A stretch of 64,000 nucleotides of DNA, taken from assembly GCF_002878395.1 (NCBI RefSeq), contig NC_061115.1, positions 59,062,986-59,126,985 on the forward strand, given 5' to 3'. Both the position numbers and the translations under genes were made by a program. This document shows positions 12,166 to 24,702 of this stretch, one piece after another. The first letter of the stretch is position 1; each line of letters starts with the position of its first letter. The stretch is from Capsicum annuum (taxonomy: Eukaryota; Streptophyta; Magnoliopsida; Solanales; Solanaceae). The notes beneath the pieces were generated by a model. The model made no database searches, was not told where the DNA came from, and saw nothing but the letters and a program-made list of their open reading frames with translations.

Positions 12166-12700
12166 TTGGGATAGGCTTAAGACCACCTATAGTTGCCAAA
12201 AGTCCAATACAGATCTGAGGCAAAGGGAATTAGAATTTGAAGTTGGATATTAGGTATTCTTAAGGTATCTCTCATGAAGCAAGTGATTCCATTTGGAAAG
12301 AAGGAGAAGCTCAGTCCTCACTATGTGGGTCCTTATTTGGTTTTGAAAAAAGTGGGTGATGTGGCTTATGAATTAGATTTGCCTTCTAGTTTAGATTTTG
12401 TTTATCTGGTGTTCCATGTCTTGATGTTAAAGAAGTATGTGGGCAATCCTTCCTTGGTTATTCCTTTAGGGAGTGTTGGTATTTTGGATTTCTTGTCTTA
12501 CAAGAAATAAGGAAATCTTGATTGAGATCTTGGGTTGAAAAGTCCATCAGTTGTAGACTAAGGATGTGTCTTTGGTAAAGGTTCTATGGAGGAACAAAAA
12601 TTTTGAAGAATCTACTTCGGAAGCTAAAGAGGACATGAATTCCAAATATCAATTCTTGTTTCCTGTTGTGAATGATCGTGCTTAAGGTATGTGTTTTCCT
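12166..12700 (+). pseudogene. Family L element: integrase C-terminus and chromodomain-like tail
   Basis: This resumes the frame cut at 4940. It opens with a mutated form of the DRLK block (GATAGGCTTAAG at 12170), then FGKKEKLSPHYVGPY near 12295 and VAYELDLPSSL near 12360, the usual C-terminal integrase sequence of chromoviruses. A stop near 12508 interrupts it. Past that, VSLVKVLWRNKNFEESTSEA near 12570-12620 matches the chromodomain-type end of Tekay/Del pol, which directs insertion to heterochromatin in intact relatives. The frame ends at a TAA near 12684. At least three stops or frameshifts make it a pseudogene. Confidence 0.85.
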
Positions 12701-12803
12701 TAATATACTTATTTTTTGTATTTATTAAAGGTAAGTTCATTTTTATTCTATGTTAAATCGTGCTAAGGGATGCCTTATCTAATCATTCAAGGATGAATGA
12801 TCC

Positions 12804-12817
12804 TAAAGAGGGGAGAA
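12804..12817 (+). other. Polypurine tract of the family L element
   Basis: AAAGAGGGGAGAA directly precedes the LTR start TGAAACTCCTCGG. Confidence 0.8.
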
Positions 12818-13187
12818 TGAAACTCCTCGGATTTTGGTCCTTGAAAATACCTTGACCTTTGAGTTCACTGCTTAGACTACGACTCTTTCTATGAGTCATA
12901 GGGTGTCTTGAGAGGTCATAGGACCCAATTCGTAAGGTGTCTAGTGATATTTTCTCAAGTTACTACCTTGGTAATGACTTGAGGTCATGAGTCGTAAGAT
13001 GGAAATCGTAGGGTGTTTAGTATATGCCATAATAGTTTCTGTATTGATTATGAGTAGAGCTTGTGAGTTGTAATATGTGGTTATGATTCATTTGGAATGA
13101 CTCATAACTAGACTAGTGTGGATGCCCATGCACACTGTCTAACCTACGAATGGATCTCATGAGCCATAGGGTGACCCTACGAGTCGT

Positions 13188-13269
13188 AAGGTCACTCGTA
13201 ATGATTGACGATAATTTTTATCTTTATTAAGGTCACTCGTAATGATTGACGATAATTTTTATCTTTATT
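13188..13269 (+). repeat. Perfect 41-bp tandem duplication in L1
   Basis: Two identical copies, 13188-13228 and 13229-13269, starting AAGGTCACTCGTAATG, just upstream of the TATA-like box. Confidence 0.95.
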
Positions 13270-13276
13270 TAAAAAG
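13266..13276 (+). promoter_or_regulatory. TATA-like box of LTR L1
   Basis: TATTTAAAAAG, followed about 100 bp on by a leader-like CAAGAGCATTAGGGTTTC. Confidence 0.5.
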
Positions 13277-14094
13277 GCACTTTTGTCATTTCCCTTACTC
13301 CCTAATTAAAACCCCCATCAAAACACTCTCAAAGCTTTTTTAAATTCTCCCAAGCAAGAGCATTAGGGTTTCTAAGAGATTGGCCAATTAGAGCTTCCAA
13401 GAGTAAAGTCTCTCCATAATTCTTGAAATTCAGGCATGTGACTCTATTCTTACAATTATTTTACTTAATGCATGAAATTATATGATTGTTTATGTGGATT
13501 TGAACATGGGTTTTGATATAGATTGAGGGTTTTGGAATGAATATTTCTTAAATTATTTTTCCATGATTTATTATGCATTATTCATGCTTTATATATGGTT
13601 TAAACTTGTGGGGTTCATGGTCATGGTGAATAAACTAGGGGATTGTGGTTCCCCAAATTTTATGAATACTGACAATTGAATTGGTAATAACCCCAACCCA
13701 ATTTTGTGTAAATGGTTCTGAGTATGGGTATGGTTGCAATGAACTACTTTTAAAATAATTGCATGATATAAAGAGGTTATTAAAACATGATAGTTTGATT
13801 TAATGGACAAAGCGAGTCAACATCCCTACCTTGTATTAATAAACATAGGGAGTTATTTTCCCTAAATTAATGAAATTAAAATGACATTATGATATTACCT
13901 TACAAGTGTGGTTGATATGATGATATTAACGGTGTATGCCTTAAGGTATATGGTAGTTTAATGAATGGGAATCTATGAAAAGTGTTTTAATTAGGCTTAA
14001 AATAGGGATGTGTAGCCGGGCCTTAAAAGTGAAGGTCCTGAGGGACCAATACTAGAAATCGTGGTTGCTGATGCGGGGGTCTAAATGACCGAGT

Positions 14095-14200
14095 GGTTCA
14101 AGTCTCCCTTATTATATGCTTGGGTGGTTCAAGTCCCCTATGCTAAACAACTAGGTGCTTAAGTTACCTTTGATATATATTGGGAGATTCGAGTCCCCCA
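14095..14200 (+). repeat. Word array in L1: TTCAAGTCCCC repeated
   Basis: Four spaced copies of GGTGGTTCAAGTCCCC or a close variant, 30-45 bp apart. The reverse complement of the same array is in L2 at about 31625-31770. Confidence 0.75.
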
Positions 14201-14955
14201 TGGTGCATATGTACATATGCTTATCCTCTAGTTCGTGCAGCTTCATGTACTGAGGCCCTTTCAGCTTAGGAAAAGTTAGACCCATATACCTTGTGGATGC
14301 CTTATTATAGCGGTTATACTACACAATCCAGGATAAGTTTTTTAGAAGCATGTTAAGCCTTGTTCCCCACCCCAGCATGTGATATGTATATGTATTTGCA
14401 TATAGTTATATGCATTGAATTTTGACTGGTTTTGAATTATTGATCATGGCATTACTTTATCCTCTTATCCCTAAATTACATGCGCTCAACCCTCTAACCA
14501 TCTCTGAATGCTGTATCTCTACATGATGTAGGGTACTAAGGCATGTCTACTTTTTTCGTGTAGTGTTAGGTGGATTAACTAGGTTTGTCGATCATTTGTG
14601 GTGAAGTGGTGAGCTTTTATTCTCCAGAAGACTTGATCATTCCATCAGTTTCCTTTCATAAACTAGAATTAAAGATTTCACATTAACATTGTCATTTTTA
14701 GAGTAGGGGGAGGGGCATGTCCTGACTTAGGTTATTTTTAAATTAGTAGAGACTTTGTGGATATTACTGTGGATTAGGTATTAATGTTGACATTCTTAGA
14801 TGTCTTTGGGCTTATTGCTTTCCTATCTTGTTATATGTATGGAATTCAGTTGTTGCTAGGTGTTATGTTCTGTATTGGTTAGACAAAGGGGTGATCTCCA
14901 ATCCTTAGTGACTTGAGATACCCATCATAACCAGGCCTTAATTTGGGTTTTATCA

Positions 14956-15686
14956 TGTTTTTGGTGTGTTGTCTATAAATAAAAGAATTACTAAATTCAC
15001 AAAGAAAAGAATTTCATGCATACATAGAATTGGAAGTGTGGAAAATTTTGAGAGAGACAAAAAATGACAAAAAAACCTACAAATTATGAGAGAAAAAGAA
15101 GACAGAGTCCTCCAATTAAAAGTGAATGGTGGTGTTCAAATTTTAAAAGGAAAAGAATGCTCCTTTAATTAGATGTAATGATTAGATGACGGAAACAATA
15201 TGTCACAAAATAATGTGATTTTTCAGTTAAGTTATTCAATAAATATATTATATTACATAGTTGAAATAACTAAAAACTATAGAATTTTTTTATTCTCTTT
15301 TGTTATAACTATTATTATTTTTGATAATATAGTTTAACTATACATAGGAAATTTTTTTGGAAAAAATAAAAACTATAGTATTTTTGTTAGTTATAACTAT
15401 TTTTGGGAAAAATCATTGCTTGGTTATGTAACATAGGAGTTTTAATATAAATCCCACTTTGAATTTAATTAAATTTTGGTCACCAAGAATTTCCTCCTAT
15501 AATATATTTTAGGTGTTTTTAACTTTTCATAATTTAAGATTTTATTTAATGATAATGATATAACAATTTGAGAGAAAAAGGCAAAAAAAATTGCTTTTGT
15601 CTATTGCCGAGTCTCTTAAAGATAAAAAAAAGTTCAATCAACATTTCTAAGGGTCTTCACACTTTTAATATACCTAATTGTGCATA
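14956..15686. other. AT-rich intergenic DNA, no gene seen
   Basis: No coding potential, LTR end or primer site was found. Two similar AAAACTATAG-containing stretches (about 15272-15325 and 15369-15410) are imperfect direct repeats. They may be remains of a small AT-rich element, but I cannot define its ends. Confidence 0.5.
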
Positions 15687-18452
15687 TGCAATGACCTCTC
15701 GTTCATTTCTCACTTTTTAATGCATTTTCTCCATTTATATCTTTCCAATAAATACCTCAGGTCATTTATGACTTAGAGAGACTAACAGTTTGCTTCCCGA
15801 GTTATTTGTTGCTTTTATAGCATTTCCCCATTTTAAAGTTTTTAAAGTTGAAAAAATGATCTCAGTTCAAAACTTCAGGTATACGGTCTTGGATGATAAT
15901 TTTGACGGTTTCATTAGCTATGTATAATGAATTTTAGGCTAGGAGGACCTTTGGTTCAGGTCCCAAGGCTTTTGGACTCATTTTGAGCTATTGCTTGAAA
16001 TTGGTAAAAAATAAACATTGAATGTGGGATCTATTTTTTAGTTGAAACAACCGCTGTTGAAAATTTTGATAGTTCTATTAAGTTTAGAATGCCAAATTTG
16101 TTAGGGTAGCATAGTTCATTTGCATGCACAGGGTTCCAAATGAATTTTGAGCACTCAGTTGGAGTAGTACTTTTTGACTTAAAAATGTTTTTGTGCCAAG
16201 GTAACTGGTGTAGCAACTTAAGCGGCTTGCTAATTGCTTGAGGGATAGTTTCTTTAGTGGTTGGGCATTGCTTAAGTGGTAGTTGGCCACCACCGCAGGT
16301 AACTTTAGTGGTCCATGGCCTCTAAAGAGATGAATGCTTATACGGTCAATTTGCCGCTTATGCGGTCAATTTGCCGCTTAAGCAGCTACTGCTGATGTTA
16401 TACATATCTTCCTTATTTCATTTTTCAACTCTAGTTTTCTTAAGTATATAATTCATTATTGAGAGTGGGAGCTCAAAAACAGTAGAAAAATCTTGAATTG
16501 ATATTGGGAACAGATAGGGGAGGTTTAAGTGACTATTTTCTGTCTTTAACTGATAAGTTTTTGACCTAAATCCCATTAGTTCTATATTTTTTTCAACTCA
16601 AAATCAAGGGCTAGTCATGCTAATTTTTTTTGGCAATAGCTTATTGTGCCATGAGGGACATTGTAGTTTTAATTTTTGGATTATGTAAGCAGGCCCCATG
16701 GGTGTTATTTAGCTTGATTTCTAACCCATAGCGTATATTTCTAATATGTATATAGTTGTTCTTATCTTGATGACTAAATTACTATTTTGATGTTATGGTA
16801 TCGATCAAAGGCTTCTCGAGGGGGAAAAGCTCTGATTTAGTGAATTTTGAGTGCTTGTGGTGACGTCTGGGTAGGCTAGGCTTACCCTTTTTTTTACTTT
16901 ACTCTTTTATGGTATTGGTGCATTTTTGTGCTAATTACTAGTGGGTTGTTATGGTTTGGATACTTAGTCAATTCTCAATTATTTTTGTCGATTAGTGGGC
17001 TTTGGGGTAGATTTCTGCCTTGATTCCTTAGGTCTGGTAGTTTATTCTCTTTTAGGACTTAACGTAGCATGTTTACAGACTTGGATTCTGATTTAGATGT
17101 CTTAGTCTAGTTTGAATAGTTACTTTCCATAGGTAGGATTTTTTAGGGTTGTAGTTGACTTGATCACTCTTTTGTAAGATAAAGTAGTATAGGATAGTTC
17201 CTACCTTGCTATAAATAGCTATAAAACACTTAAGTGGGATGGTTATCGAGACTATATTAGTGTTATCTCTATATTATGGTTGTTGACATGGTATCCCCAT
17301 TATTTTAGCATTTTGGCGTCAAACCACTATTTTTGATTTAATATATGAAATTTTCATAAATCATTAAGGAATTTGATCTTCTAAAATGGGAAAATGAATT
17401 AGTTAGACTTGGTTTGATTTGAGCTCTGAATTGTGCCTCGCATTGCATATTTGGTTCCTATTCAAGTCTAACACTTGGTTTCCTTAATTATTATTTATTA
17501 GTTTTGGTTCACTTTTGGCACCTAATTTACTGATAGTTGTCTATTAGCGCCCCAGTTTAAGTCTAGAATTTATTATAACTGATCTCCAGTAGGGAAATCT
17601 AGTTTGAGGTTGATATGATTGATAACTATGGCTGGAAAAAGAATACGAAACATTTATCACATATGTAGGCAGGCTAGTTTCCACATTTCTTATTATCCTA
17701 CTTGGTTTTATACTAGTATTACTTCTTTAAATCCACTGTTCTTATGGGGGCTTGATTTGATTTATTTTATTGTATATACCTTCTAGGATTATAGGGGTCC
17801 AGTTAGGTTATAGCTAGATTTTTTTTTTGCTTTTAAGTTATTTTTATACAATTCTTTCATTTGCTTTGCATAGACTATTATTCCCTTTCTGACCTTATTT
17901 TATTGCCTTATAGTATAGAATCGCATGTTATTATACTTTTACTTTGATTGAGCTCATTCAGCCTTTGATCCCTATTGAGTACTATGTGTTTGGTACTCAT
18001 ACTACACTACTATATCTTTTTTCTTGATGCTATTTCTAGTACAAGTCATCATTGTTTATACTGACTTTGATCTAAGCTACTGACCAAAGATTAGGGTGAG
18101 CTTTCAACATCTAGAGTTTATCTATCTCCCTCTACTCTAGTACTAGTTTTATTTTATATATTCAGAGATTACCTTGTATATTCTGATACTTGAATAGTAC
18201 TTCTTGTTTATAGTGTCTCTTCTTACTGACCTTATCAGATTTAGGGGACTTATTTTGTGTATTTTTCCCTTCCCTTCTTTTCGTGTGCCATGCTTATGTA
18301 TATTATCTATGTATTTGCTTTAAGTTGTGTTTCCCTTATCTTTTTATATTTTTCCTGTTATCTCATTACTCGTCATATTGCAATATGATTTGACTTACCT
18401 ACTAATGAATTGAGGTAGGTGTCATCATGAATTGAATTTTTGGATTGTGACA
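15687..18452 (+). mobile_element. LTR H2, probable solo LTR of the H family
   Basis: Aligns by eye with H3 at both ends: the start TGCAATGACC...TCATTTCTCA matches TGATGACCC...TCATTTCTCA, and the end carries CTTACCTACT...GTAGGTGTCATCA...TTGTGACA. The flanking 5-mers are GCATA (15682-15686) and GTATA (18453-18457), a target duplication with one C-to-T change. No primer site or polypurine tract adjoins it, so a solo LTR is the simplest reading. U3 carries CCGCTTAAGCGG-like words at 16210-16395. It lacks the minisatellite found in H1 and H3, which makes it 1.4 kb shorter than H3. Confidence 0.65.
16340..16385 (+). repeat. Short tandem repeat CGGTCAATTTGCCGCTTA in H2
   Basis: Two and a half copies of a 20-bp word containing the near-palindromes CCGCTTATGCGG and GCTTAAGC. 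Confidence 0.8.
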
Positions 18453-19392
18453 GTATATATCATTTGCACATGTGTATCACATTAAATAATAATATAAAGA
18501 TATTAAAAGAATAAATTATTATGTGTAACTTATATTATTAAGTACAAAACCTGCCAAAATATGTGTAATAGTGTTTGCAACTAAATTGATATAACAAAAT
18601 TAATGCTTATTAGAAGATCTATTTCTAATCAATAAAAAATATTTACATAACAAATAGATTTTTGAAAAATAATCATTGTCCTTTGTTCAGATCATTATTG
18701 GTACAACTTGTTGTTTTTGTTAACACTATTATGTTTTCTATATGACATTTTAAATAATTCATGATAGAAAAAAGTTTTTATTTTTAGTTTCTCCGAGTAC
18801 ATCTACAAAGGACATTCCCGCTCCATTCATTTAGCATATAATCTTAGAAATTCACTCTTCTTTTGAATTTAACTTTGTTTGTGCATTGTAATATTTCATG
18901 ATTACTTTTATATACTTTTGGTCAATTATTCCTTGGCCGTATGATTTAATATTATTATCTAGCTCCTAATCAAGTTTAGCTATTTAGATATATTGATATC
19001 TTTTGACGTTTCCTTTAAAATTTATGACATAAGATAATGATAATAGTCAATTAAAATCTTTGAATATATGTCACAACACTTGAAATCCAGAGTTATTTAC
19101 TCCCTGAGTTATCAATCCCCCTATGGAAATATCCTACGACAGAAATTCAAGGTAAGACTGCGTACAAAGGACTTTTGTGGTCCGATCATTCTCCTAACCA
19201 CAAGATTGAAATATCTCTTTGAAAACACAAAGCATAACCTAAACGAGGTCTGGTCAGACCCTTCTTTATGAATGCAAAGTCATCTTCGTAAATGTGAAGG
19301 ACAAAAAGCTCATCCTTTGTGAATGTGTCTCACCCTTTATAAATGTGAAAGGAAAAATAGAAAAAATATCCTATCAAAAACACAAAGAATAT
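18453..19392. other. Intergenic DNA with a SINE fragment
   Basis: AT-rich sequence without recognisable genes. The open frame at 19068-19271 covers the SINE fragment described separately and is not considered a gene. Confidence 0.5.
19149..19205 (+). mobile_element. TS-type SINE fragment
   Basis: AAGGTAAGACTGCGTACAAA followed by GGACTTTTGTGGTCCGATCA closely resembles the conserved GGTAAGGCTGCGTACA...TTGTGGTCCGGCCCTTCC block of the Solanaceae TS SINE family. Only this part is recognised. The tRNA-derived head and the tail cannot be defined. The family match is from memory. Confidence 0.55.
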
Positions 19393-22081
19393 CATGACCC
19401 ATTTCATTGTTATTAAGAGTATATGTGGTAAAGGCATAAAAATCTCATTCATCATAGGTGTTAGGATCTTTAGTATAGGAGTGCATTAGACATGAATCAA
19501 GGTCGTACAATGCCCCCAGCATAAATATAAGTTGGAAGTGTCCCCACCGATTAAGTTTTGGTCTAAATTTAAACTAGAATAAACTTTAAATGATCACTCA
19601 TCCTTTAATATAAGGATTTATGGGTCCTCATATCCACCAAACTAAGGATCTTTGAGTCCTTTTTCTAACACTATCAACTATTTGCTAATTTGTTTTAGGA
19701 GCAAAAAGTTATGGTCATTTTACTAAAGATTGTTAGTACTGAAAAGTTGAGGCAACCATAGTGGAACAAGGCCACTATAGAACGATTTGGGCCTCTATAG
19801 TAGGCTTCGAGTAGTGTGTATGCTTATTTTTGACGGGTTTGGGATTTTTAACTCAAAAGCTTCCTTCTAAAGCCCTAGAGGGGAAATTTTCTGAAGTCTA
19901 AGGTGAAAATTCTTTATTGAGGTAAGTTCTTTCATTATCTTCTTTGTCTTTTAATCGAATAACATCTTAGTATTATTACAATAATCTATAATGATGGAAT
20001 TAAGGGTTAGAACCCTAGGTTTATCAAATTTGGAGAAAACCTATGGATAGGGTAATATCACCTAGAATTACTTCTAGATTATTAACTAATGACTCCTAGC
20101 ATGAATTATTATTCAAAAATATAAATTTTGATGGATGGGAACCTTGCATTCAATAAAGATAAGATCTTTAGCTTTAAAACTCTATTAATGGAGAATGTAT
20201 TGAATATGATAGAATTAGTTAATGGTTAATTGATCTTGGGTAATGAATAGACCGTGGTTAAGAGTAGAATTAGTGGATTGAAAGTCTAAACTATATATTC
20301 AAAGATTACTTACTCTTATAGTTATATGATTACTAGATGGTTGGACGATGTGAGGCATAATGTAAAGGAAAAGCAACCATAGTGTAGCTTGCTTGATCTA
20401 AAATCTTCGATCAAGAAAGGTTATGGTTTATGATTAGTATACTATGGTTAAAAAGTGTATTCATAATATATATTTGATGAGAGAAATCATGCTTAGGCTT
20501 GCGTGCATAGATGGACAAAATATGGATAACTATTCTAATAGAGATCTAACTGGGTGTTATATTTTTGTATGGATCCATTGAAGGGTGATTTGTATTTGTA
20601 TTACTTAATGAATTGTCAAGTATATATGTAAAGGTGGGTAACAATTGAGGAGTAGTGTGAGCTTGTAATATATAAAACTCGTGTTTAATACCTTAAAAGA
20701 GTAATTTGATATTGGGTATGTTTGGAATATAGGATATTAATGTTGAAATATAGATATGAGAATTGGTTATATAAGAGAAGGTTGTGGCATAACTTAAGAA
20801 TCTAAAGTCAAGTTAGGCTAAGTGTTAAGAAATAAGATAGGTAAAGGTGCATGACTAAAGCTAGAATAAGACGAAAGTTGTAAAGTAGAATGAGCTAGTC
20901 TTAATTCAGTATTATAATATTTATGGAGGTTGAGGAATAGTAGTTTTTGGCTACAATCGAACACTTTTTCAAAAAATAAACCTTATAAGGAAAATGTGTG
21001 TACCACTGATTGTTTATAAAATAGAAGGTCAACCTAAATTACTTGTGTGTATATTCACTTATTATATGTTGATTGGCCCCTAGAACTAATGTGTGTTGAG
21101 TAGGTGGTCATTGAATTAGATTTAAAGCTCAAATTGATTGTGTGTGCTTGTTTAACTAATTTTTTGCTTATTTAGTTTTAATGTATTCCAATGAATAATG
21201 AACTTGTTAATTGTTTAATGCAAGTTTGAAAATCAATAACTTATAATGCTATTGGTGAGAAGGACCTTATTGATATGAAGTGTGGTTGAATTATATCATT
21301 ATGTGATTGTACTTATTGACGGTACTGGTTATTCATTATAAGTGATTTGATAAATATTAATTATGATTGAATTGGTGGACTTTAGGAAAGATAAGGACGG
21401 TGATGTTCGAATAAGGGTGGTATATCACTTAGTTTGGGAAAAGGTTGTCATGCACTAGTTGTTTGAGATATTTTGAATATGGATTGAGCTTGGCCCCTTC
21501 AGGTCATATCTAGTGAGCATTCATAAGACCCTTAGCATGTGTGTACATGATGATGTAGAGAGTTTGATAGTTCCTTGAGTGTACTAGTTTATGTTGATGA
21601 TATATTATGGTTCCTTATATGGATTGATTATTTGAAGAGATATAATAGTTCCTTGTATGGATCAGTTATATTAATAAGGTATTTAATAGATCTTTGGGTG
21701 GACCAATTTATGTTTTGTGATATACTATGGTTCCTTGTACGGCCTAATCCTTGATGTGATAATATGATAATAAAATTCTTGATGTCCTAAATAGCAAGCT
21801 GAAATGGGTGTAATTTACCCCTGTGTGAGATTATTGATATGAGCATTGTAAAAGCTTATCTTGTGACTTGAATGCCTTATTGATGAATTAAAGGATTGAT
21901 GATTGCATGCCTAATTAATTTATATTAAGTGTGGTAGTGCTTATTTATTAGTTGAGATATTTTATGTGCCATATAACTATCACGTCTTGACAATTATTGT
22001 AATATTGTGTTAATTGGATAAGAGGTTAGAAGGATAGTTACTACTAGCCCTGCTCATAGGGTTAATTATGGAGTTAGTATA
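19393..22081 (+). mobile_element. LTR K, first part (start uncertain)
   Basis: Non-coding sequence that I assign to an LTR because it is continuous with the LTR end and primer site at 26965 once H3 is removed. The start is a guess from CATGACCCATTTCATTG at about 19393, which resembles the H-family LTR start. A perfect 7-bp inverted repeat ATAGTGG/CCACTAT lies at 19758-19778. No gene is visible. Confidence 0.4.
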
Positions 22082-22667
22082 TGATGACCCTTCAGGTCAT
22101 TTCTCATGTCCCCATTTATTTTTGTTGTTAGAGCATTTTCATAGATGCCCCTAAGTCAATTATGACTTACTCGGACAGATAATTCAGTTATCGGGCAGTC
22201 TATTTGGTTTCTAGACCCATTTCCTCATTTAGAAATCTTTATTAGTTCTAAATGGCCTTTGAGTGAAAACTTTTGTAAAATAATATCGGATGCAAATTTT
22301 GACTGCACCAATAGCTCTAAAATATCGATTTTAGGTTGGTAGACCTTTGGTTTGGGTCCTGCTACAACCAAATGCATTTTGACCTATTGGTTGGAAAGTT
22401 GATACAATTGGAAATTTAGGTATAGGTCCCACAAATGATTAAAATGACCTCGGATGAAAAATTTAACTTTGCCAATGCATCCAGAACGTCAAAATCAGTG
22501 TGGTTGCATATCTCATTTGCTCATATTGGACTCTGGATGCATCCCGAGGCCTTGGCCAAAAATTGGAATCAAATTTCAAGTTTCAGCCATCGTCAAGTGC
22601 AGCAAGATACTGCAATTGTGGAGGACTTGGTGCGTTCATGATGACCGCAATCATGGAACATATAGGT

Positions 22668-22679
22668 GTGCGATCGCAC
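22668..22679. repeat. Perfect 12-bp palindrome GTGCGATCGCAC in H3 U3
   Basis: GTGCGATCGCAC equals its own reverse complement, in an otherwise AT-rich region. Confidence 0.85.
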
Positions 22680-24277
22680 TAGTTGAGGACCTAGAATGGG
22701 ATTGTTTAAATGCTCTTCTTGGCCAAGAATTGGCCATTTTCTCCGTTGTCTTAAATCCCAAAACCCTAATAGAGATTGTAGACCTCAGATTGAGTCTTAG
22801 GTGTTGATTGGGAGCTTGATTAACTTGCATAATTGTGGTTAACATCGAATCTAAGGTATGAAACCTTTAATTCTAGTGTTGAATTATTGATTGTTTTAGC
22901 CCCAAATATAGGTGATTTTCACCAATTAGTTAAGGGTTATAACTCTCTAATGGTATTTGAACAGTGGGTTGGTCTCGAAAACTCATTTTTCATATGTGGG
23001 ACTCACTTGGGGGTTTTGGTGTTGTTTTGGACCCGAAGAACAATGATGCAGTAGTATTGATATTCTCGTAATAATACATAGATTATGTTGTTAATATCTT
23101 GGCCTATGGAAGAATCTTTGAGGAAAGGGAAAGCGAAGATTGTTGGTTCATGAGCTATATTTAGATTCAAGGTAGGTTAGGCTTACTTGAGTTAGATTGA
23201 GCGTTATTTTAGTATAATTATTTTATATTGCTAATATTAAGTGGAGTCTTAGATATTGAAATGGTAGATGGTAATGTTTCAGATTTGTTGAATCACTTAG
23301 GCTTTAGAACACACAAGGTGTGATATTAGACTCCTAGTCTAGAAACTTGGTTAGTTGGACATATTATCTCATGAATAACATGAGAATGCTCTAGTAAGAC
23401 GGGAGTGACCTTATTCACTTACCTTAAGAATATGTTGACCTAGATATGCCTAGTTGTGGAATTGGCATTAGATGCTTTGGATGACTTAAGAGTAATACTT
23501 GAGGTAGAATTGTCCTATAGAACTAGTGTGGATTTATAAACCTTGGAGACATGATTTAGATAACTTAGTCTAATTTTGGGTAGAAGTTAGACTTGAAGAA
23601 GATAATCTGGGATATTAGAAGTGGAACTTGACCCACCATAAGCTTGGACTATGTAGCTTTATTAGTGACCTAGATACTTGTTGAATGCCTAGAATATACT
23701 TTTGGTAATATGATGGATAAACCCGGTAAATGGTTTATTCATGGTGTAAATTTTAAAATAATGTGCATGCTTGATTGCTTATCTTATTATGATTAGTTGG
23801 ATAGCATTGGAAATCCTTATGAATTGAACCTATGTCTATGCTATCACTTTACTTTTTGGCTAGTTTACTATGTGAGCCTTGGATTATGTAATTACTTATA
23901 TTATGCTCAAGCCTAGTGACTAAACTTATGTTTGTGCCGAAGAATTCCTTTTGTTCTAGTATTGTGAATCATGACTAATAAGAGTGATTCTAGAAAGTAT
24001 AAGCATGACTTATAATTGACCATGCTAATAATCAAGTCAAGCTCGGTACTGTATTGAGTGTTCACTCCATATGGATATGTATGTTCATGCACTTACTATT
24101 ATAATGTATTGATAATGAATGGTGAAATACCATGATATGTTTTTCCTTGTATTTTTTGCACTTTATTATTTGTGGGGCTTGTACTTTTCAATGATTTGGC
24201 TATATATATACATATGTGTATATATATATACATTGATGTTATGATGAATACTGAATCTATGGTGAATATTAATGATA

Positions 24278-24702
24278 TTATGATGCCCGGCAAGTCCAGA
24301 GGCTATATTGATATTATGATGATGCCGGTAAGTTCGGAGGATATGTTGATGGTATGATGATGCCCGATAAGTCCAGAGGATATATTGATAATATTGTGAT
24401 GCCCAGTAAGTCTGGAGGATATATTGATGTTAGGATTATGCCCGATAAGTTTGTAGGATATATTGATGATATTATGATTCCTGGTATATCCGAAAGATAT
24501 ATATATTGATGATATTATTATGTCTGGTACATCCGGAGGATATATTATGGTGCTCGGTTCATCCGAAGGATATATTGATAATATTATGATGTCTGGTATA
24601 TTCGAAGGATATATTGATGATATTATGGTGCCTAGTACATCTGGAGGATATATTGATGATATTATGATGCTTGGTATATCTGAAGGATATATTGATATTA
24701 TG
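24278..24702 (+). repeat. Minisatellite in H3, about 11 units of 39 bp
   Basis: Most units are 39 bp; a few are 30-45 bp. A typical unit begins ATGATGCCCGGTAAGTCC and ends GAGGATATATTGATGATATT. Because 39 is a multiple of three, one frame stays open from 24520 to 24807 and reads as repeats of MMSGIFEGYIDDI; this is a by-product of the repeat, not evidence for a protein. Confidence 0.9.

Larger units (their letters stand above)
12818..14955 (+). mobile_element. 3' LTR of the family L element (L1)
   Basis: Begins TGAAACTCCTCGG after a polypurine tract and ends GGGTTTTATCA. Its ending and its internal word array match, in reverse complement, LTR L2 (28460-32414). U3 holds reiterated words around CTACGA/TCGTAG (12870-13190) and a 41-bp tandem duplication. 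A TATA-like TATTTAAAAAG at 13266 and an AGGGTTTC leader follow. The second half holds four spaced copies of a TTCAAGTCCCC word (14095-14200). No gene lies inside. Confidence 0.85.

Noticed and set aside
15220..15410. Possible MITE
   Set aside because: Imperfect AT-rich direct repeats are present, but no terminal inverted repeats or target duplication could be placed.
22454..22807. 117-codon open frame in H3 U3, with overlapping short frames
   Set aside because: It lies upstream in an LTR, has no recognisable domain, and three overlapping frames are open at once.
24278..24702. CRISPR-like regular repeat
   Set aside because: Units are contiguous with no unique spacers, and the context is plant LTR DNA.
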